DNA of 64,000 nucleotides from Hortaea werneckii. Its lineage: Eukaryota; Ascomycota; Dothideomycetes; Mycosphaerellales; Teratosphaeriaceae. Of this stretch, positions 45,108 to 57,163 are shown one piece after another (the first letter of the stretch is position 1; the number at the start of each line of letters is the position of its first letter). The stretch lies in assembly GCA_037044905.1 (NCBI GenBank), contig JBAOKB010000144.1, positions 682,001 to 746,000 of the forward strand, read 5' to 3'. The notes under the pieces are model-generated. The model made no database searches, was not told the DNA's origin, and saw only the letters and a list, made by a program, of their open reading frames with translations. Position numbers and translations under genes: made by a program.

Positions 45108-47951
45108 CTTACTGTGCCTCTCTCCAGGCTTGAAAGTATTACTCGATTGCTCTACAGCGTCTTATCGCAATGACTTCAAACTCAAGCGCCATTCACCTGC
45201 GGCCAAGAAGATCGAAAGGTCCACTCGTCGCTTCATTTAACCCTTCTTCGCGCTGCTACACGGCTGTTGCGCTCAAGGCAAGCGGCAGCGGTGAGCTTGC
45301 CGTTGGCTCTAGTCTGAGACGGAAACAGTCTAAGGCGAAACGACAGCAGGAGCAAGGTAAATTCTTCCGACCGGCTGCAGAAATGTTGCACCTGGTCCGT
45401 CCTTTGCATAGATGTGTTGACGGCGTCTTTCCTCTAGCGAAAGAATTCGACTCCTCAAAAGTCAATTCTCCATTCCTGGATTCGAGAATTGTCGAGCGGA
45501 AACTACGGAGGGCAAGCGGCACGTAAGGTAGCTGCGGGCAGCTCGAATAGCTCGGAACCAGCTTTTGTCGGCACAGGAGTCCATGGAGACCGAAACACCT
45601 TGCTGCAACATTGGGACTTCGCGTCGTTCGGTTTAGGTCTGTCGATCGGAAGACGGAGATTTTCGCTCAGCGCTTCGTGTCGTACCGCTAGGTAAGGCAT
45701 ATGCGGGTGGAAACCAAATCGCGTCGATTCCAGCGGCCAAATCCACTAGTGATCATTACTACTAATAACTGAACAGAATTGTTGGATACGTGGAGAAACA
45801 ACTTCGTACACTCCAGAAGACAAATACGAGAGTTCACAGTAACACACTGGGCACTTCTGCTTAAACAGTATCGCTAGGAGGTAGCAGGATCCCAACAGTT
45901 CAACAATCTCCTTGGCGTGTAACCCCCTTCATGTTCTTACGACATAGTATGCGCGTGCACCAGCGCTCTGGGATACGATCCATATAGTGCTGGAAGCCGG
46001 GCCGATGGGGCTTTGGAGATTGTCCTCGGTGCGGCAGTCACTCACAGCACTGTACTGAAGAGGGGCGCTCCTTTAACTACATCCTTCCTCAACGCTAATC
46101 GTGCAGTGGTCGAAAGTTCTTCCTCGGTCGCTGCAGGAACAGGATTTCTTGTCGGTATAATAATACGGATGGTCTACAAAGTTTGATGCATGCCATTGAA
46201 AGCTTCTGCAGAACTTTGGAAGTCGCCATTGAACCTTCCAATGCATCCTGTTTCTGCGCCGTCTAACAGCAATCCCCACCGGAACAGGAACCTACTGTAT
46301 TGGCGCAGGAGCATGATCGCTTTCGCAAAGGAAAGTCCTACCGGACCGTCGCGTAATCGAACCCCATTCACAAGGCGCGAACGATATGCAAGCAATGAAC
46401 CATAGTCCGGGGATCTGCGAACAATCCGGTTGTTATAGCCCCCTTGTCTGGCCAATAAACTGCCAATAAAGCTTCATCGTCTGGACTACAGGAAACCTAG
46501 CCGTATGAACAGGGTCCCTTTGACTCACTCTAGAAACTTCACTGCATGGCTGGGCATCTTAGGGCTGGGTTCGATACACTTGGCTAGTGACCGTTGACCG
46601 TGGACGCAGTATCGACATCTCCGGCAACTCGTCGAGGCTGTCTAGACGTTCTCCATTGGGACACGAAGGGACAGTCTGTCATTCAGCAGTGGTCATTGGA
46701 AAGTATAGGCTTAAACAACTTCCGCCAACTTCCGCGGTGGCAGGATCGATGAGTCGCAGGAACCCAGCGCGAAGGATGACGCTTCAGGTCGCAATGCCCC
46801 AGCCTCCGCGGTAAGGCCTGATTCATCGATCTCCCGTGCTGCTCGTCACTTCCAGGGGCGAGGGTGAGGGCGCAGCAACGATTTCGTCCCTCAGCGACTT
46901 GCTTGTCAGCGGCTTCCGGCAGAAGTGAGGGTCAGAGACGACACATCGCGCAGTGGCAGTATCAGCTCCTGTTCACGAGTCTCGGCATCGCACAAGCACA
47001 TCTATACTGTGCCGCAGGAGGCTCGTTCGCTACCTGGTCGTCCCGCGATCCTGTGCAATCTCCCTTTCCCTTCAGTAATCCAGCCACCCCTTGCGCAGCC
47101 TCCAGATCTACTATGCGATACAATACTCCAGTCAGAGCGGTTGGAAGAGCAGCAAGGGTTGTGAAAAGTAGGACACATACATATATATTACCAATTTACA
47201 TAGTTGCAGAAATATCGATGTTTGATCAGGACAATGTTTTCGACAAGTATGGAGACATCTTCCCAGCAGTCGAGGCGATTGTACATTCCCCCTTGAATAG
47301 ATCTTTCCGATTTTCTGGTATTTGTTAGACAATTACTTTGGGCACCTATGTTGCTTCCCCTTTCGTGTTCAACTTCGGTATGGGGCGCGAGCATGAACAT
47401 TGGATGATTTTGGTCAAATATTCATTGGCCCCGTTGAAAATATTGAACAGAAGTCCTGGCGTTGCAAGGCCGTGGGGTCCAAATTGGCGTCGAGGTCGGT
47501 TGCTTCCTTCCCGCGCGGGGGTTTTCTCAGTGACCTTCTAACCCTGCCTAACCCTAATTCTGCCCTAGGTGATGGGTATATCGGAATGTGCATCCTGTCC
47601 GGATTCTTGCGGCGGTCGGCGGTATTCTACTTGTCAATTTTTAGTGGGATAAATATACAGGCGTGCTACGAAAATATTGAAGTATGTAAATACAGCTTGC
47701 GTAGGCTACTACTCTCCAGCGTGAGTGTCGATGCAGAGAATACCGTATCCCAAATTCCCAACGACGAAGGTCTGGGTAGCATAACATTTGAAGCTAAACT
47801 TATCTCTTGCTATGGGCGAGCATCCGACCAAAAGACTTGAAGATAAACTACTAACAGTATTGTTATAGCTAATCATATGCCTGTCAAGAAAGAATACCAA
47901 AGAAACGGGAAAGTAAAGGGAAACAGCATACCCATCCCGCCTCTCCACCAT

Positions 47952-47970
47952 AAAAAAAAAAAAAAAAAAA
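47952..47970. repeat. A19 homopolymer tract
   Basis: Nineteen consecutive A residues about 80 bp downstream of the SLC43-like transporter's stop codon (minus strand, so T19 on the coding strand). Confidence 0.9.
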
Positions 47971-48048
47971 GAAAAGAGACTGCCTCATCCAGTTTCAACA
48001 TCCAGGTCATTGCATACATTCGATATATACGTGAGCCACTGCATTCGA

Positions 48049-49798
48049 TCACCGACCGCTACCACCACCACGACCAACGCCCGAATCCGGGATCCTCACC
48101 TCCCTCGCCTCTTCAGCCTCCTCCTCCAATTTCTCCCGCTGCATCGTATAGCTCTTCCTCCACACATAACCCACCAAAGCTAGACCCACAACCGCGGCCG
48201 CGACAAGGAGGATGAGATTCACAGGGACGGGATCGTTGGCGAAGACACCATGCGTGAGGGCGTCGAGCCCGGCCTGGGCGAAGTTGAAGAGGCCTGCGAG
48301 ACAGATGATGAGGCCGTAGACCTGATGTAAGTTAGCATTAGAAAAGAAAGAACGTAAAGGAAAAAAGAACAGGAACGGACCTTCCCAAACGTCGCAAACC
48401 CAAACACTTTCGCCGCATAGTCCGACACGGCCGTATAGTAAAAAGGCCGATAGACGACAAACAGCGCCACGTTGGCGTAAGCAGCCGGCAAACTATCCTC
48501 TATGACACCCAGGACACCAATCGCAGTTGCGATGGTGACCAACAGCCCCAGCACGAAAGGCGTGGAGGTCTTGTCCAAGATGAGCCCGATGAACGGCACG
48601 GCGACGATGCCGCCGAGCGGCAGCGCAATGTCGAAGACTTCGTTCACGTGCGTGGCGAGCTCGGCAGAGTGCAGCAGGTGCGTGTACTGCGTGCGAAGCG
48701 TCGCGACGAAGTAGTTGATGCGCAGCATTTGGAGCATGGTGAAGAGGGTTATGAGGAGGAACCATGGGGTGGTGATTTGTTGCAGGGCGGTCCGGCCGTG
48801 GAGGGCGCCCAAACGGTGTGCGGGGCGGTGGCGTCGGGAGTGTTTTCATTTTCGTTGGAGCGGTCGTTCTTGCTGTGGTCAAGGAGGGCCGTAGATTCGC
48901 TTGCGGCGCTTTCGCGATGGCCTCGGCGCTGTTGCTGGGTGCGAGCTTGATGGCCATCGCCTTCAACTTCGTTGTCTGAGCCGTGCACGCCGTTGGCGGA
49001 TTCCTCGCCTTGCTTCATCTGTTCACTCGCCGTCTTGTACGACTGATTAGGCATGAGGAAGAGCTGCGCTGCCAAGATGAAAACGGGGACGACCAAGTAG
49101 AGGAGGAAGAAATGCCTCGGCTTGAATGCGCCATCCGTAGCTTGGTAGATTAGGCGGTAGAACAGGAAGACCGCGCTCGAAGTATCGAATGCGCCTGTCA
49201 GCAAGGCCAAGATCAATCCCGAGTGTTGTGGGAAGGTGTTGCTAAGCTGAAAGCTACTGATGAATACGAAGGGTCCGCCCAGAGCCAGGAAGAGGTAGCC
49301 AACCACGTGGGCATCGAAGGGGAGGTAGTCTGCGAACGCCATAGCGAGCGCACCGATAGTGAGGTTCACCACGCCAACTACGCTCGCCACCTTTGGTCCA
49401 TAGCGATCTAGCACTGTCCCTACCGGCAGGGCGCAGACATTCGTGCTCACCGCCGCAACGGTGAACATGAGGTTCAGTCGCAGTTCCTGTTCATAGCACG
49501 TATACACTCCTTCCTCCAGTTCATCGGCGGTGCATGTTTCGCGGTAGACACCCTCCTCGACCAGGACAGGTTTTAGGGCAGCAAAGCCGAAGACTGTGCC
49601 CGCAGCGAGCAGGCAGTAGACGACTGCGCACGCTACCTGGGCGATGCGCTTGGGTTTACTGACAGGCTCTACACCGGGCGGTTCTTCCTCTTGAGTGGTG
49701 GCAGGGAACCATTCACCTGTTGGTTGGAACGATAGCTTCCGGCGCTGGGAGCCAGTCGGGGACTGAGTCCGAGCCCATGGATCGTCAGACGAAGTCAT
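48049..49798 (-). CDS. MFS transporter of the SLC43/FMP42 type, one frame break
   Basis: The ATG at 49798 opens a polar N-terminus, then a first span (IAQVACAVVYCLLAAGTVFG), ending with DRYGPKVASVVG in the loop between spans 2 and 3 (the MFS D-R-x-G-x-K/R motif) and ALGGPFVFISSFQLSN. A hydrophilic central loop (about 270-325, Q/S/N/E-rich) separates the halves. After it a -1 shift near 48812 (one base short in a run of T) is needed to continue as GALHGRTALQQITTPWFLLI. A 59-nt intron (48322-48380, GTCCGT...CAG) leads to VYGLIICLAGLFNFAQAGLD, one more span (VNLILLVAAAVVGLALVGYV) and a charged tail ending at 48049. SLC43 proteins carry large neutral amino acids; yeast FMP42 is of unknown substrate. 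Confidence 0.87.
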
Positions 49799-50306
49799 GG
49801 CCGTGTCGTGAGTAGATGCGGCCGCCTTATTTAGGTGACTTTCTGTCCATGAAGAGATTGGGTGGGTCTATACAAGAGTATGGGAAATACATGGTACTGA
49901 TAAGGCAAGAAAACTTTCCCTCGTCATCATTATGACTGATAAGCCGAGCGAGCCCACCTACCTTAGCGTCGTGCCCAACAATTGCGATAGTCCGCCAGGA
50001 GGCATCTAGAAAACAGCGCCGCCACTTCTGGGGACGGCGAGGTGGAAGAGATTTCTTTATGAACCTCCATACCGTCGGCGACCGGCGAGCGCCTACCAAA
50101 CACGTGACCGGGCGCCTTTGGCTTGCAGGAGCTGGAGCAAGATGCTAGCGCCGATTTCAAGATTCCTGATGATGAAATTCGATCGAGCTTCCAAGGTTCT
50201 TTGTCCTCCCAACTCTAATCGTGCATACTATACACGGCACAGGAACAGGTAAGGTGACAGTAAACCATCCGTCTTCTAGGTAAGATTCTGGTCCAGTGGC
50301 AGTTCT
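49799..50306. other. Divergent promoter region between MFS transporter and photolyase
   Basis: About 500 bp hold both promoters. No gene is seen and I could not assign a specific light- or damage-responsive element. Confidence 0.5.
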
Positions 50307-52187
50307 ATGCGCCTCGCTGTACAGGCCGTTTCTAGCCTCACACAACCATCTTCCCATCTTCTTCAGCGCATTCTTACTCGTGGCTATCTACTTTCGCCCT
50401 GCTTCACCCCTTACCCACTGCCAGCAATGGCTCCCAAACGGAGAGCCACGTCTCCTGCGCGATCTTCACCAAGCAAAAAGCGCGAGACCAGCAATGAAGC
50501 CAATGGCTCCTTCTCCGACCTTGCCAATGGCGACGACCCACCGAACTTTATTCAGCGCCAGTTCTACCCGCCCGAGATGAGCAACGAACGCTGTGAGGCC
50601 TACAATAACAACAAGATCCCTCGTCCGCTGGAACTTTTGAACAAGATACAGAAGGACACCAAGTCGAAGCGGGAGCAAGTGCAGGTGGGCAATGCGGTGG
50701 TTCATTGGTTCAAGCGCGATCTGAGGACCTACGATAACCGTGCCCTAAGTGCCGCGAGCGCGAAAGCGAAGGAACACCAAGTTCCGCTCATATGCATCTT
50801 CGTCGTGAGCCCGGAAGACTATCAGGCCCATCTCATCAGTCCTGCCCGCGTTGATTTCGAGCTGCGTACATTGCAAGTACTCAAGGCGGACCTGGCCGAG
50901 CATGCCATCCCGCTGGAGGTCACAACAATAGCTTCTCGCAAAGATGTACCCGGTCATATCATCCAGCAGTGTCAAGAGTGGGGCGCGAAGCATGTCTATT
51001 GCAACATCGAATACGAAGTCGATGAGCTCCGACGTGAGACAAAGCTCACCAAGAGATGCCTTGATAATGGGATTGCCTTCACAGCTATGCACGACGACGT
51101 AGTAGTTCCACCCGAAACGTTGATGACCGGCCAAGGAAAGCAATACTCTGTCTACTCTCCCTGGTATCGAGCGTGGGTCAAACATATTCACTCCCACCCG
51201 CACCTACTCTCCGCTTCAGAGCCACCAGCACCAAACCCACCTTCTAGCAGAGAGAAACTTGACCATATCTTCTCTGCCCCTATACCATCCGCGCCAGCCA
51301 ACAAGTCTCTCAACGATGACGAAAAACAACGTCTTACCCACCTCTGGCCCGCCGGCGAACACGAAGCCCAATCCCGCCTACAACGCTTCCTCGAGGAGAA
51401 AATCAGCAAATACAGCGACACCCGCAACCTCCCCTTTTCCAACAGCACCGCCCTCCTATCCGTCCATTTCGCCACCGGTACGCTCTCAGCACGCTCCGCG
51501 ATCCGCCTCGCTCGCGACGCCAACAAGACACCCATGCTAGACGCCGGCAACCCCGGCATCAAGACCTGGATCTCCGAAATCGGCTGGCGTGACTTCTACA
51601 AGCACATCCTCGCGCACTGGCCCTACATCAGCATGTTCAAGCCCTTCAAGCCCGAAACCACCCGCATCCGGTGGGAATACAACGCCGCGCATTTCGCCGC
51701 CTGGAGTCGCGGCCAAACCGGCTTCCCCATCGTCGACGCCGCGATGCGCCAGCTCAACTCCATGGCCTACATGCACAACCGGTGCCGCATGATCGTCGCC
51801 TCCTTCCTGTCCAAGGACCTCCTCCTCGACTGGCGCCTCGGCGAGGCCTACTTCTCCCTCCACCTCATCGACTCGGATCTCGCGTCCAACAACGGCGGGT
51901 GGGGCTTCTCCGCCTCCGTCGGCGTCGATCCCCAGCCTTACTTTCGGATCTTCAATCCCCTCCTACAGAGTGAAAAGTTCGACCCCGATGGTGAGTACAT
52001 TAGGAAGTGGGTCCCGGAATTGAGAGGTGTGACGGGGAAAGCGATTCACGATCCTTACGGACGTGGACAAGGCGCCGCGGCTGAGAAGGCTGGGTATCCT
52101 AGGCCGATTGTCGAGCATAAGGTGTGTAGAGAGAGGGCGCTGGAGAGGTATAAAGAAGGGTTGGGCGGGAAAGGGGCGCAGGCATAG
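50307..52187 (+). CDS. PHR1: Class I CPD photolyase
   Basis: Intact 626-residue ORF. Photolyases bind cyclobutane pyrimidine dimers and split them with light via FADH-. The N-terminal antenna domain starts near residue 130 (VVHWFKRDLRTYDNRALSAA). The FAD-binding C-terminal domain has WISEIGWRDFYKHIL, GFPIVDAAMRQLNSMAYMHN directly followed by RCRM, SFLSKDLLLDWRLGEAYF, SNNGGWGFSASVGVDPQPYF and FNPLLQSEKFDPDGEYIRKW, all family signatures; GGWGF rather than bacterial GGWQW is usual in fungi. There are two in-frame starts: 50307 adds 40 residues rich in R, S, L and Q with no acidic residue (a plausible mitochondrial presequence), while 50427 (MAPKRRATSPARSSPSKKRE) begins with a nuclear-localisation-like basic stretch. 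Dual targeting is inferred. Confidence 0.96.
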   Translation: MRLAVQAVSSLTQPSSHLLQRILTRGYLLSPCFTPYPLPAMAPKRRATSPARSSPSKKRETSNEANGSFSDLANGDDPPNFIQRQFYPPEMSNERCEAYNNNKIPRPLELLNKIQKDTKSKREQVQVGNAVVHWFKRDLRTYDNRALSAASAKAKEHQVPLICIFVVSPEDYQAHLISPARVDFELRTLQVLKADLAEHAIPLEVTTIASRKDVPGHIIQQCQEWGAKHVYCNIEYEVDELRRETKLTKRCLDNGIAFTAMHDDVVVPPETLMTGQGKQYSVYSPWYRAWVKHIHSHPHLLSASEPPAPNPPSSREKLDHIFSAPIPSAPANKSLNDDEKQRLTHLWPAGEHEAQSRLQRFLEEKISKYSDTRNLPFSNSTALLSVHFATGTLSARSAIRLARDANKTPMLDAGNPGIKTWISEIGWRDFYKHILAHWPYISMFKPFKPETTRIRWEYNAAHFAAWSRGQTGFPIVDAAMRQLNSMAYMHNRCRMIVASFLSKDLLLDWRLGEAYFSLHLIDSDLASNNGGWGFSASVGVDPQPYFRIFNPLLQSEKFDPDGEYIRKWVPELRGVTGKAIHDPYGRGQGAAAEKAGYPRPIVEHKVCRERALERYKEGLGGKGAQA

Positions 52188-55100
52188 ATGGATTGGTTAC
52201 GGATAATGTATATGTTTCTCTCTCGTATCCTCCATCCATCTGCGCTCCCGAATGTGGCAAGCCTTTCGTTTTCTCGCGAAGGATGAGAGAGACAGCAACG
52301 GGTTTCATGGGCTTTCACATCCTCACGTCACAACTACCATGCATTTCGACTCTATACGAACCCCGGTTCCAGCAAGAATTGTTGAAGGTATATCTCTTCC
52401 AATCCCAGCAGAAACCCGATATTGCACCCGCCCTGCACGACCACAGCCCCCTTGACTACAAGGTCCCTCTCGTCCTCTTGGTCACGACATCACGTGACCA
52501 CGATTTTCTACGCTTCAACAAGTCGAGCTGAACGCATTATCAACTTCATACCTCAAAAACCCAGACACCTGCAAGCATTCACGAGAGGAAGTTGACATCA
52601 TTCAAAATGTTTCCAGCGTTCTACTATCCTGATTTCCTTACTTTCTCTTCTCTACACCTCTTCACTAAGCCACGCGCTTACGCCCGCGGAAATGCACGCA
52701 AACCAACACGACTCTCACCGCTGTTCTGCGTGATCCAAGCAAGCATGGGAACTCCACAAGGCTAACTATGCACTCTGTCCGCGCCTCGTCCTTCCCTCTC
52801 TTCCCTTTCTTTCCCTCCCTTGCTCCCTTCGCCTACCTCTAGCGGGAGGGAAACGTTCCATCTTTGCGCGATGCAGGCGCTGATCAGTGGCTACTCTGTA
52901 ATGCCACGCCCGCGCGCTGACCGCCCTTTCCGCTGGCCATGTATACCTTGCTTCACTGGCTACGTATGCAACTTCGTTCTGCCAAAAGTAGTGGGGCCTA
53001 GGCACGTACACACATACACACACAGGACTAGGGAAAGCGAGGCCGAGGGTAAGGTGATCCGCGCGGCGCGGCTCAGGCGGACGGGGCGGGTACGGTTGGG
53101 CGAACATGTTTGCTACGAAAGGAAAGGGAACATGCTAGAGAGACGGCGGAGGAGGAGCCACGATCTACCCGTACCTACGCGGACCCGGGGTCTCGTTGAG
53201 ATAGGTGTGGGCATCGCTAGGCTGTTTTCCGAGCTGTTGTGTATTTGATACAGTACGGATTGGGAATACGATTAATCACCCTCCACCTTGTTCCGGACAG
53301 AAAATCTAGGTCATGGTACCCCCCCACCTCCCCTTCCGGCTCCGCCGGGCAGACAGTCCTTAGGGGATGGTGGAGGTCGTAGTGGGGGCCAAGAGTGATG
53401 TTGGTTTCGCGGGCGGTGCTGGTCGCATGTACAGGTCCCCAAACTAGGACGGGGAGGAGCCGCATCTAGGCGGGATACGATGGGTTTACGATCTCCCCTT
53501 CGCGGAGTCGGACTCGTCCACCAGGATGGTGCAGATTTGAGTCGTTCATGTCCCAGACGCCCCGTACGTGTGAATCTTGCTCATCAATGCCCTTCTTGGC
53601 TCGTCTCGGCTACTGCAGGGACATGGCGTCGTTTCCCGGTGGCACAGGGCTGGCTACGTGCCTGTCATGTGAAGTTGAGTCGGGCCTTGGACGGTGGATT
53701 CTCGTTCCGATGTTTTAGATGACAGTGTTGATCTCAAAGGGATTTTCTCCATTGCCCGCATCAACGTCGGTGGTAGTCCCATTCTGCAGTTGGACTTTAG
53801 CGTGAAGTTGTTCGGGGGCTCCGATACGTACCTCCAAAGGAGTAATCGAAGGATTTACTGATTTGAGAGAGAGTACTAGATGATAGATCGCGCCCTACGA
53901 TCTATGCCGTGCTTCCCCCCGTGCACACTAAATCCCCATCGTATCGAGATGGCCGTTGCAATGCGCGGCGGGCCCAGCCCATACCTCCACCTGTGTGGCT
54001 CTTCACTCCTGCAGTTGCAACTTGCATGGGGTCGCTAGCTTATCCGAGGCTATCGCGTGGTAACCGCGAAACTCTAAAGAGTCATGTTAGTCGCAGACCT
54101 GTCACCAAAAAGCATACCATTTATCATAGTTTGGACATGAAAGTTTAAATTTGACGTGTTTGGGAATGGACTCGGTGTAGCAGCCTTGTGCGCTGGCCTT
54201 GGGATGCTAGGATGAAGCTCAACATGCGGCCTTGAAGACCGCTGCCCCGATGGATGGAGCACGCCGTACCGATCGTTCATGTATCAAAGACTTAGGTTTT
54301 GAAGACCTAGTCTGGATCCCTCTTGTGGCGTTTACATTGTGATGATGGCATATGGGAAAGAGACCCAAGGCGGCGGTTCAGAAGGAATCGCAATGCATGC
54401 TCGGCGGGCGGATGATGTGCAGACTCGTAGAATAGCGGGACCACGGCAGAGTTGGCAGTATGCCAGCTGTTAAGGGTCGATGACCCGGTTTAGCGACCCA
54501 TGAACCCTGCCAGAGTCATTTGATCCTACGATGAGGACTTCGCATGACTTGGGTACGTACCTCGTCTTGTCGCGCTTGCTTCCAAATCTGCTCATGCCTG
54601 CGCTAACATCGGCCTGTCCCGCGCACCCGGTCGATCCAAACGGTCGATTGATCAAGTTGGGACAGATTTAACGACCTCCACCGTCAGCCATTCGCCGGTC
54701 CATTCCATTCCGCCCCTTGATCCTGCTTACCCGTCGGAGCCGCGGTTCCGTATGCAATAAGACCACATCGTTAAGAGAGTTTACATCCTTCCGGCGCGTA
54801 AAGCGTGCCGCCAGACATCAAGCACAGGAGGACGGGTGCATGCATGGAGAGAGGGCAAAACCCCAAAGTCCAACCTAAACCTTGGCTGACATGACCCTTT
54901 GACAATTTTTTCGATCTTAGATTACCCAAAGGAAACCGTTAGCCAGTCGATTTTTCTTTCTATCTAGCCGCTGTCGCCGATGGCATGATCCCTATTGGCG
55001 AATTGCAGTTCTATACCGAATGAGTATCGTCTGTTATCCCGATGAGGAAAGCTGGACGCCTCGCCTCCCCCCAGCTCGTTCTTTCGTACTACTGCACCCT

Positions 55101-55461
55101 GTCAGCATGTCTGTGGGCTGTGGCGGTGCAGAGGTCTCCATCACCGCGATCATCTGTCTTGCATCCATTACTACACGGCCGTAGTTTAACCTCTGAGGAC
55201 CGTTCTCAATGCTGACATGGTGCATGGGAGATGACTACACATGTGTTTGCATTGGATACCTTAGGCACCTTGATACTCTTTCTTGTGCGAATACATTATC
55301 GATGACTCGAGAAGACTGTTGTTACGAAGTCCATACCTCTTGCAGACACAAGCAACTTCCCACCATTATATTGTATCATATTGTCCTAGGCGTCAAGTCC
55401 ACTCATTGCAACTATGCGTTCGAGAGAAACGACGCCGGTGACGTAGCTCTTCGCCGTAGCA

Positions 55462-56052
55462 ATGGAAGTTACGCATGGTAAGGCTAGGTATCATTCCTTT
55501 GACCTGACTTCTATTGAGAGCAAGAGCTGCCTTATCCTGAATCGATCAACATTGCCATCGACTAACTACCTTGGAGCGGACGGTCAGCTTTCAGGTTGCG
55601 TCCTTTCTCCTGAAGATTCCCTTATGTCGAGGGCAAGGAGTGACGAATTGCAAGAATACTACCCATTTCCATCCCAAGAATCTCGAGAGCTGCCCGAGCT
55701 CGCAATGACGACGGACTAAGAGATGCTCAGAGAGTGTACTGAGTCAGAATTGCTTTGCTCTGAGCATTTCCTACACGGTCAGATGACTGGCGACGCCAGG
55801 GACAAGGGCCGATGCTGGTCGTACTTGTTATCGTTGACACTTGCGAAAAGAAGCGTCCGGGTCGTTATCGAAGCACGGAATGAGCTGGACAACAGGATGC
55901 AACGGATATTCCACAAGATCAAGCAACAACACGAGAGCAATGAGTATTGTGAAAAGAGAAGACATCCTCCGAGCGTTGAAGCAAGGCAGAGCATAGTTCA
56001 AATGCAGAGCCTACAAAGGACGCGCATGGCACACACTACATTCCCACCATGA
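55462..56052 (+). other. Open stretch of 197 codons with one in-frame stop
   Basis: Two ORFs in the same frame (55462-55719 and 55723-56052) are separated only by TAA at 55717-55719. The second half translates to a charged, helix-compatible segment (KRSVRVVIEARNELDNRMQR). I recognise no family, and this may be chance or a decayed gene. Confidence 0.2.
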
Positions 56053-56255
56053 AGCGTTGGAGAGTCGCGGCATCTCTCTACCTGAGCCGACAGGTGGAAG
56101 AGCGGCACACGGAACCCACTTGCGCTGCCATGTGCGTGGTAGGTACCTTTGCTTTTGACTGTCGCGTGCGATGGTGGTGTTACCATAGCGGCCTTCTCCG
56201 CGGTATGGACGATCGGTGACGTTTGCGCTGATTGAATCGCCTCCGCCAGACACTC

Positions 56256-56272
56256 TTTTTTTTTTTTTTTTT
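56256..56272. repeat. T17 homopolymer tract
   Basis: Seventeen consecutive T residues in intergenic DNA about 900 bp upstream of the mannitol dehydrogenase. Confidence 0.9.
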
Positions 56273-56707
56273 AAATTTTACTTTCCGACAGCGAGCATCG
56301 GCGGTATCAACGGGAGGGAGTCTTCTAGCAGAATCGAGTCACTGATGAATGTTCTAGTAGACCTTACTGCCCATGATGTCGCTCCAGGCCCATCACGATG
56401 GATTGCTATCATGATGCCACTGCTGGCTGAGGAGTTTTCTTCTGCCGTCTCGAATGACGAAGCGAAACGAAAGGCCGACACACAGTTGGATGCCATGTCA
56501 TGTTTAGGTCATGGTCGACTGCTTTCCCCATACGAAATTTAGGAGGATAAAGTTCGGTAAGACTCAGGATGCCATCATATTGTGGACTGTGATGCCAGAG
56601 ACGAAGGGCGTTGAGTGTGGAAAGGCGCCGAATGTGGCCGGGGGCAGGCCGAGACCCGGCCATATCCGCCACGACGTCATCCGACATCGCGGGGCAACGA
56701 TGAATCG

Positions 56708-57163
56708 AGGGGCAAGCAAAGGCCATATCAACAATAAGGTGATGATGATGATGATACCTACATACCTGTAGTATGCAATGCTGAACGATGCCATTGCTAA
56801 AGGTAGGAGGCGCTCATCTGTAGAGTCACTTGGGCACAGCGGGAGGGGATTACGCAGGCTTACGTGAAGATGAGACAGCCATGGTGCCACCTCAGCGACA
56901 GCTCTGTATTGCCCCAATTGCCCCAATTGCCCCACCCGTGACAGCCCATCTACGATTGCCAGCCCAGGTACGAGCTCACCCGGCTGAGGGGCACCCTCTC
57001 CCGTGATCTCATGGGCAAGACTTTTCTCCTCTGCCAGCTCACTCACTCTTGCTATTAAACCTTCCTCCTTCACACTCACCACACATTCTCACCACAGTTT
57101 CACTCCTAAACACCACCAACACCAACACCACCTCATTCACCAACCAACCACACCTCTATCAAC
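56708..57163 (+). promoter_or_regulatory. Promoter and leader of the mannitol dehydrogenase gene
   Basis: Three AGGGG words (56708-56712, 56844-56848, 56987-56991) match the fungal stress-response element core. A 9-bp repeat (ATTGCCCCA x3) lies at 56908-56934. An AT-rich TATTAAAC near 57051 could be the TATA region. The following 100 nt form a CT- then CA-rich leader without an upstream ATG, a pattern common in strongly expressed fungal genes. Regulation by stress factors is inferred. Confidence 0.5.
56908..56934. repeat. ATTGCCCCA tandem repeat, three units
   Basis: Three perfect 9-bp units about 230 bp upstream of the mannitol dehydrogenase start. Confidence 0.9.

Larger units (their letters stand above)
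44818..48048. other. Gene-poor interval of 3.2 kb
   Basis: Upstream of the NDUFAF3-like gene and downstream of the SLC43-like gene. It contains a TACCTAGGTA copy at 45098-45107 and an A19 tract at 47952-47970. The longest frames (118 codons at 45170-45526, 154 at 46864-47328, 146 at 47400-47840) have no recognisable domain, and splicing them gave nothing convincing. Confidence 0.5.
52188..57163. other. Gene-poor interval of 5 kb
   Basis: Nothing in this stretch resembles a known protein, RNA gene or transposon. It contains a T17 tract (56256-56272) and an ATTGCCCCA triple repeat (56908-56934). A 197-codon plus-strand frame interrupted by a single stop (55462-56052) is the only extended open stretch. 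The final 450 bp form the promoter of the mannitol dehydrogenase. Confidence 0.5.

Noticed and set aside
45170..45526. 118-codon basic ORF in the 44.8-48.0 kb gap
   Set aside because: No domain, no targeting signal and no splice-compatible continuation were recognised.
46500..46620. Possible tRNA because of a GGTTCGATAC B-box-like word near 46568
   Set aside because: I could not find a matching A box at the right distance or fold a cloverleaf.
47539..47557. Telomere-like TAACCCTGCCTAACCCTAA
   Set aside because: Only two imperfect units in the middle of the window; too short to be a telomere or a meaningful interstitial array.
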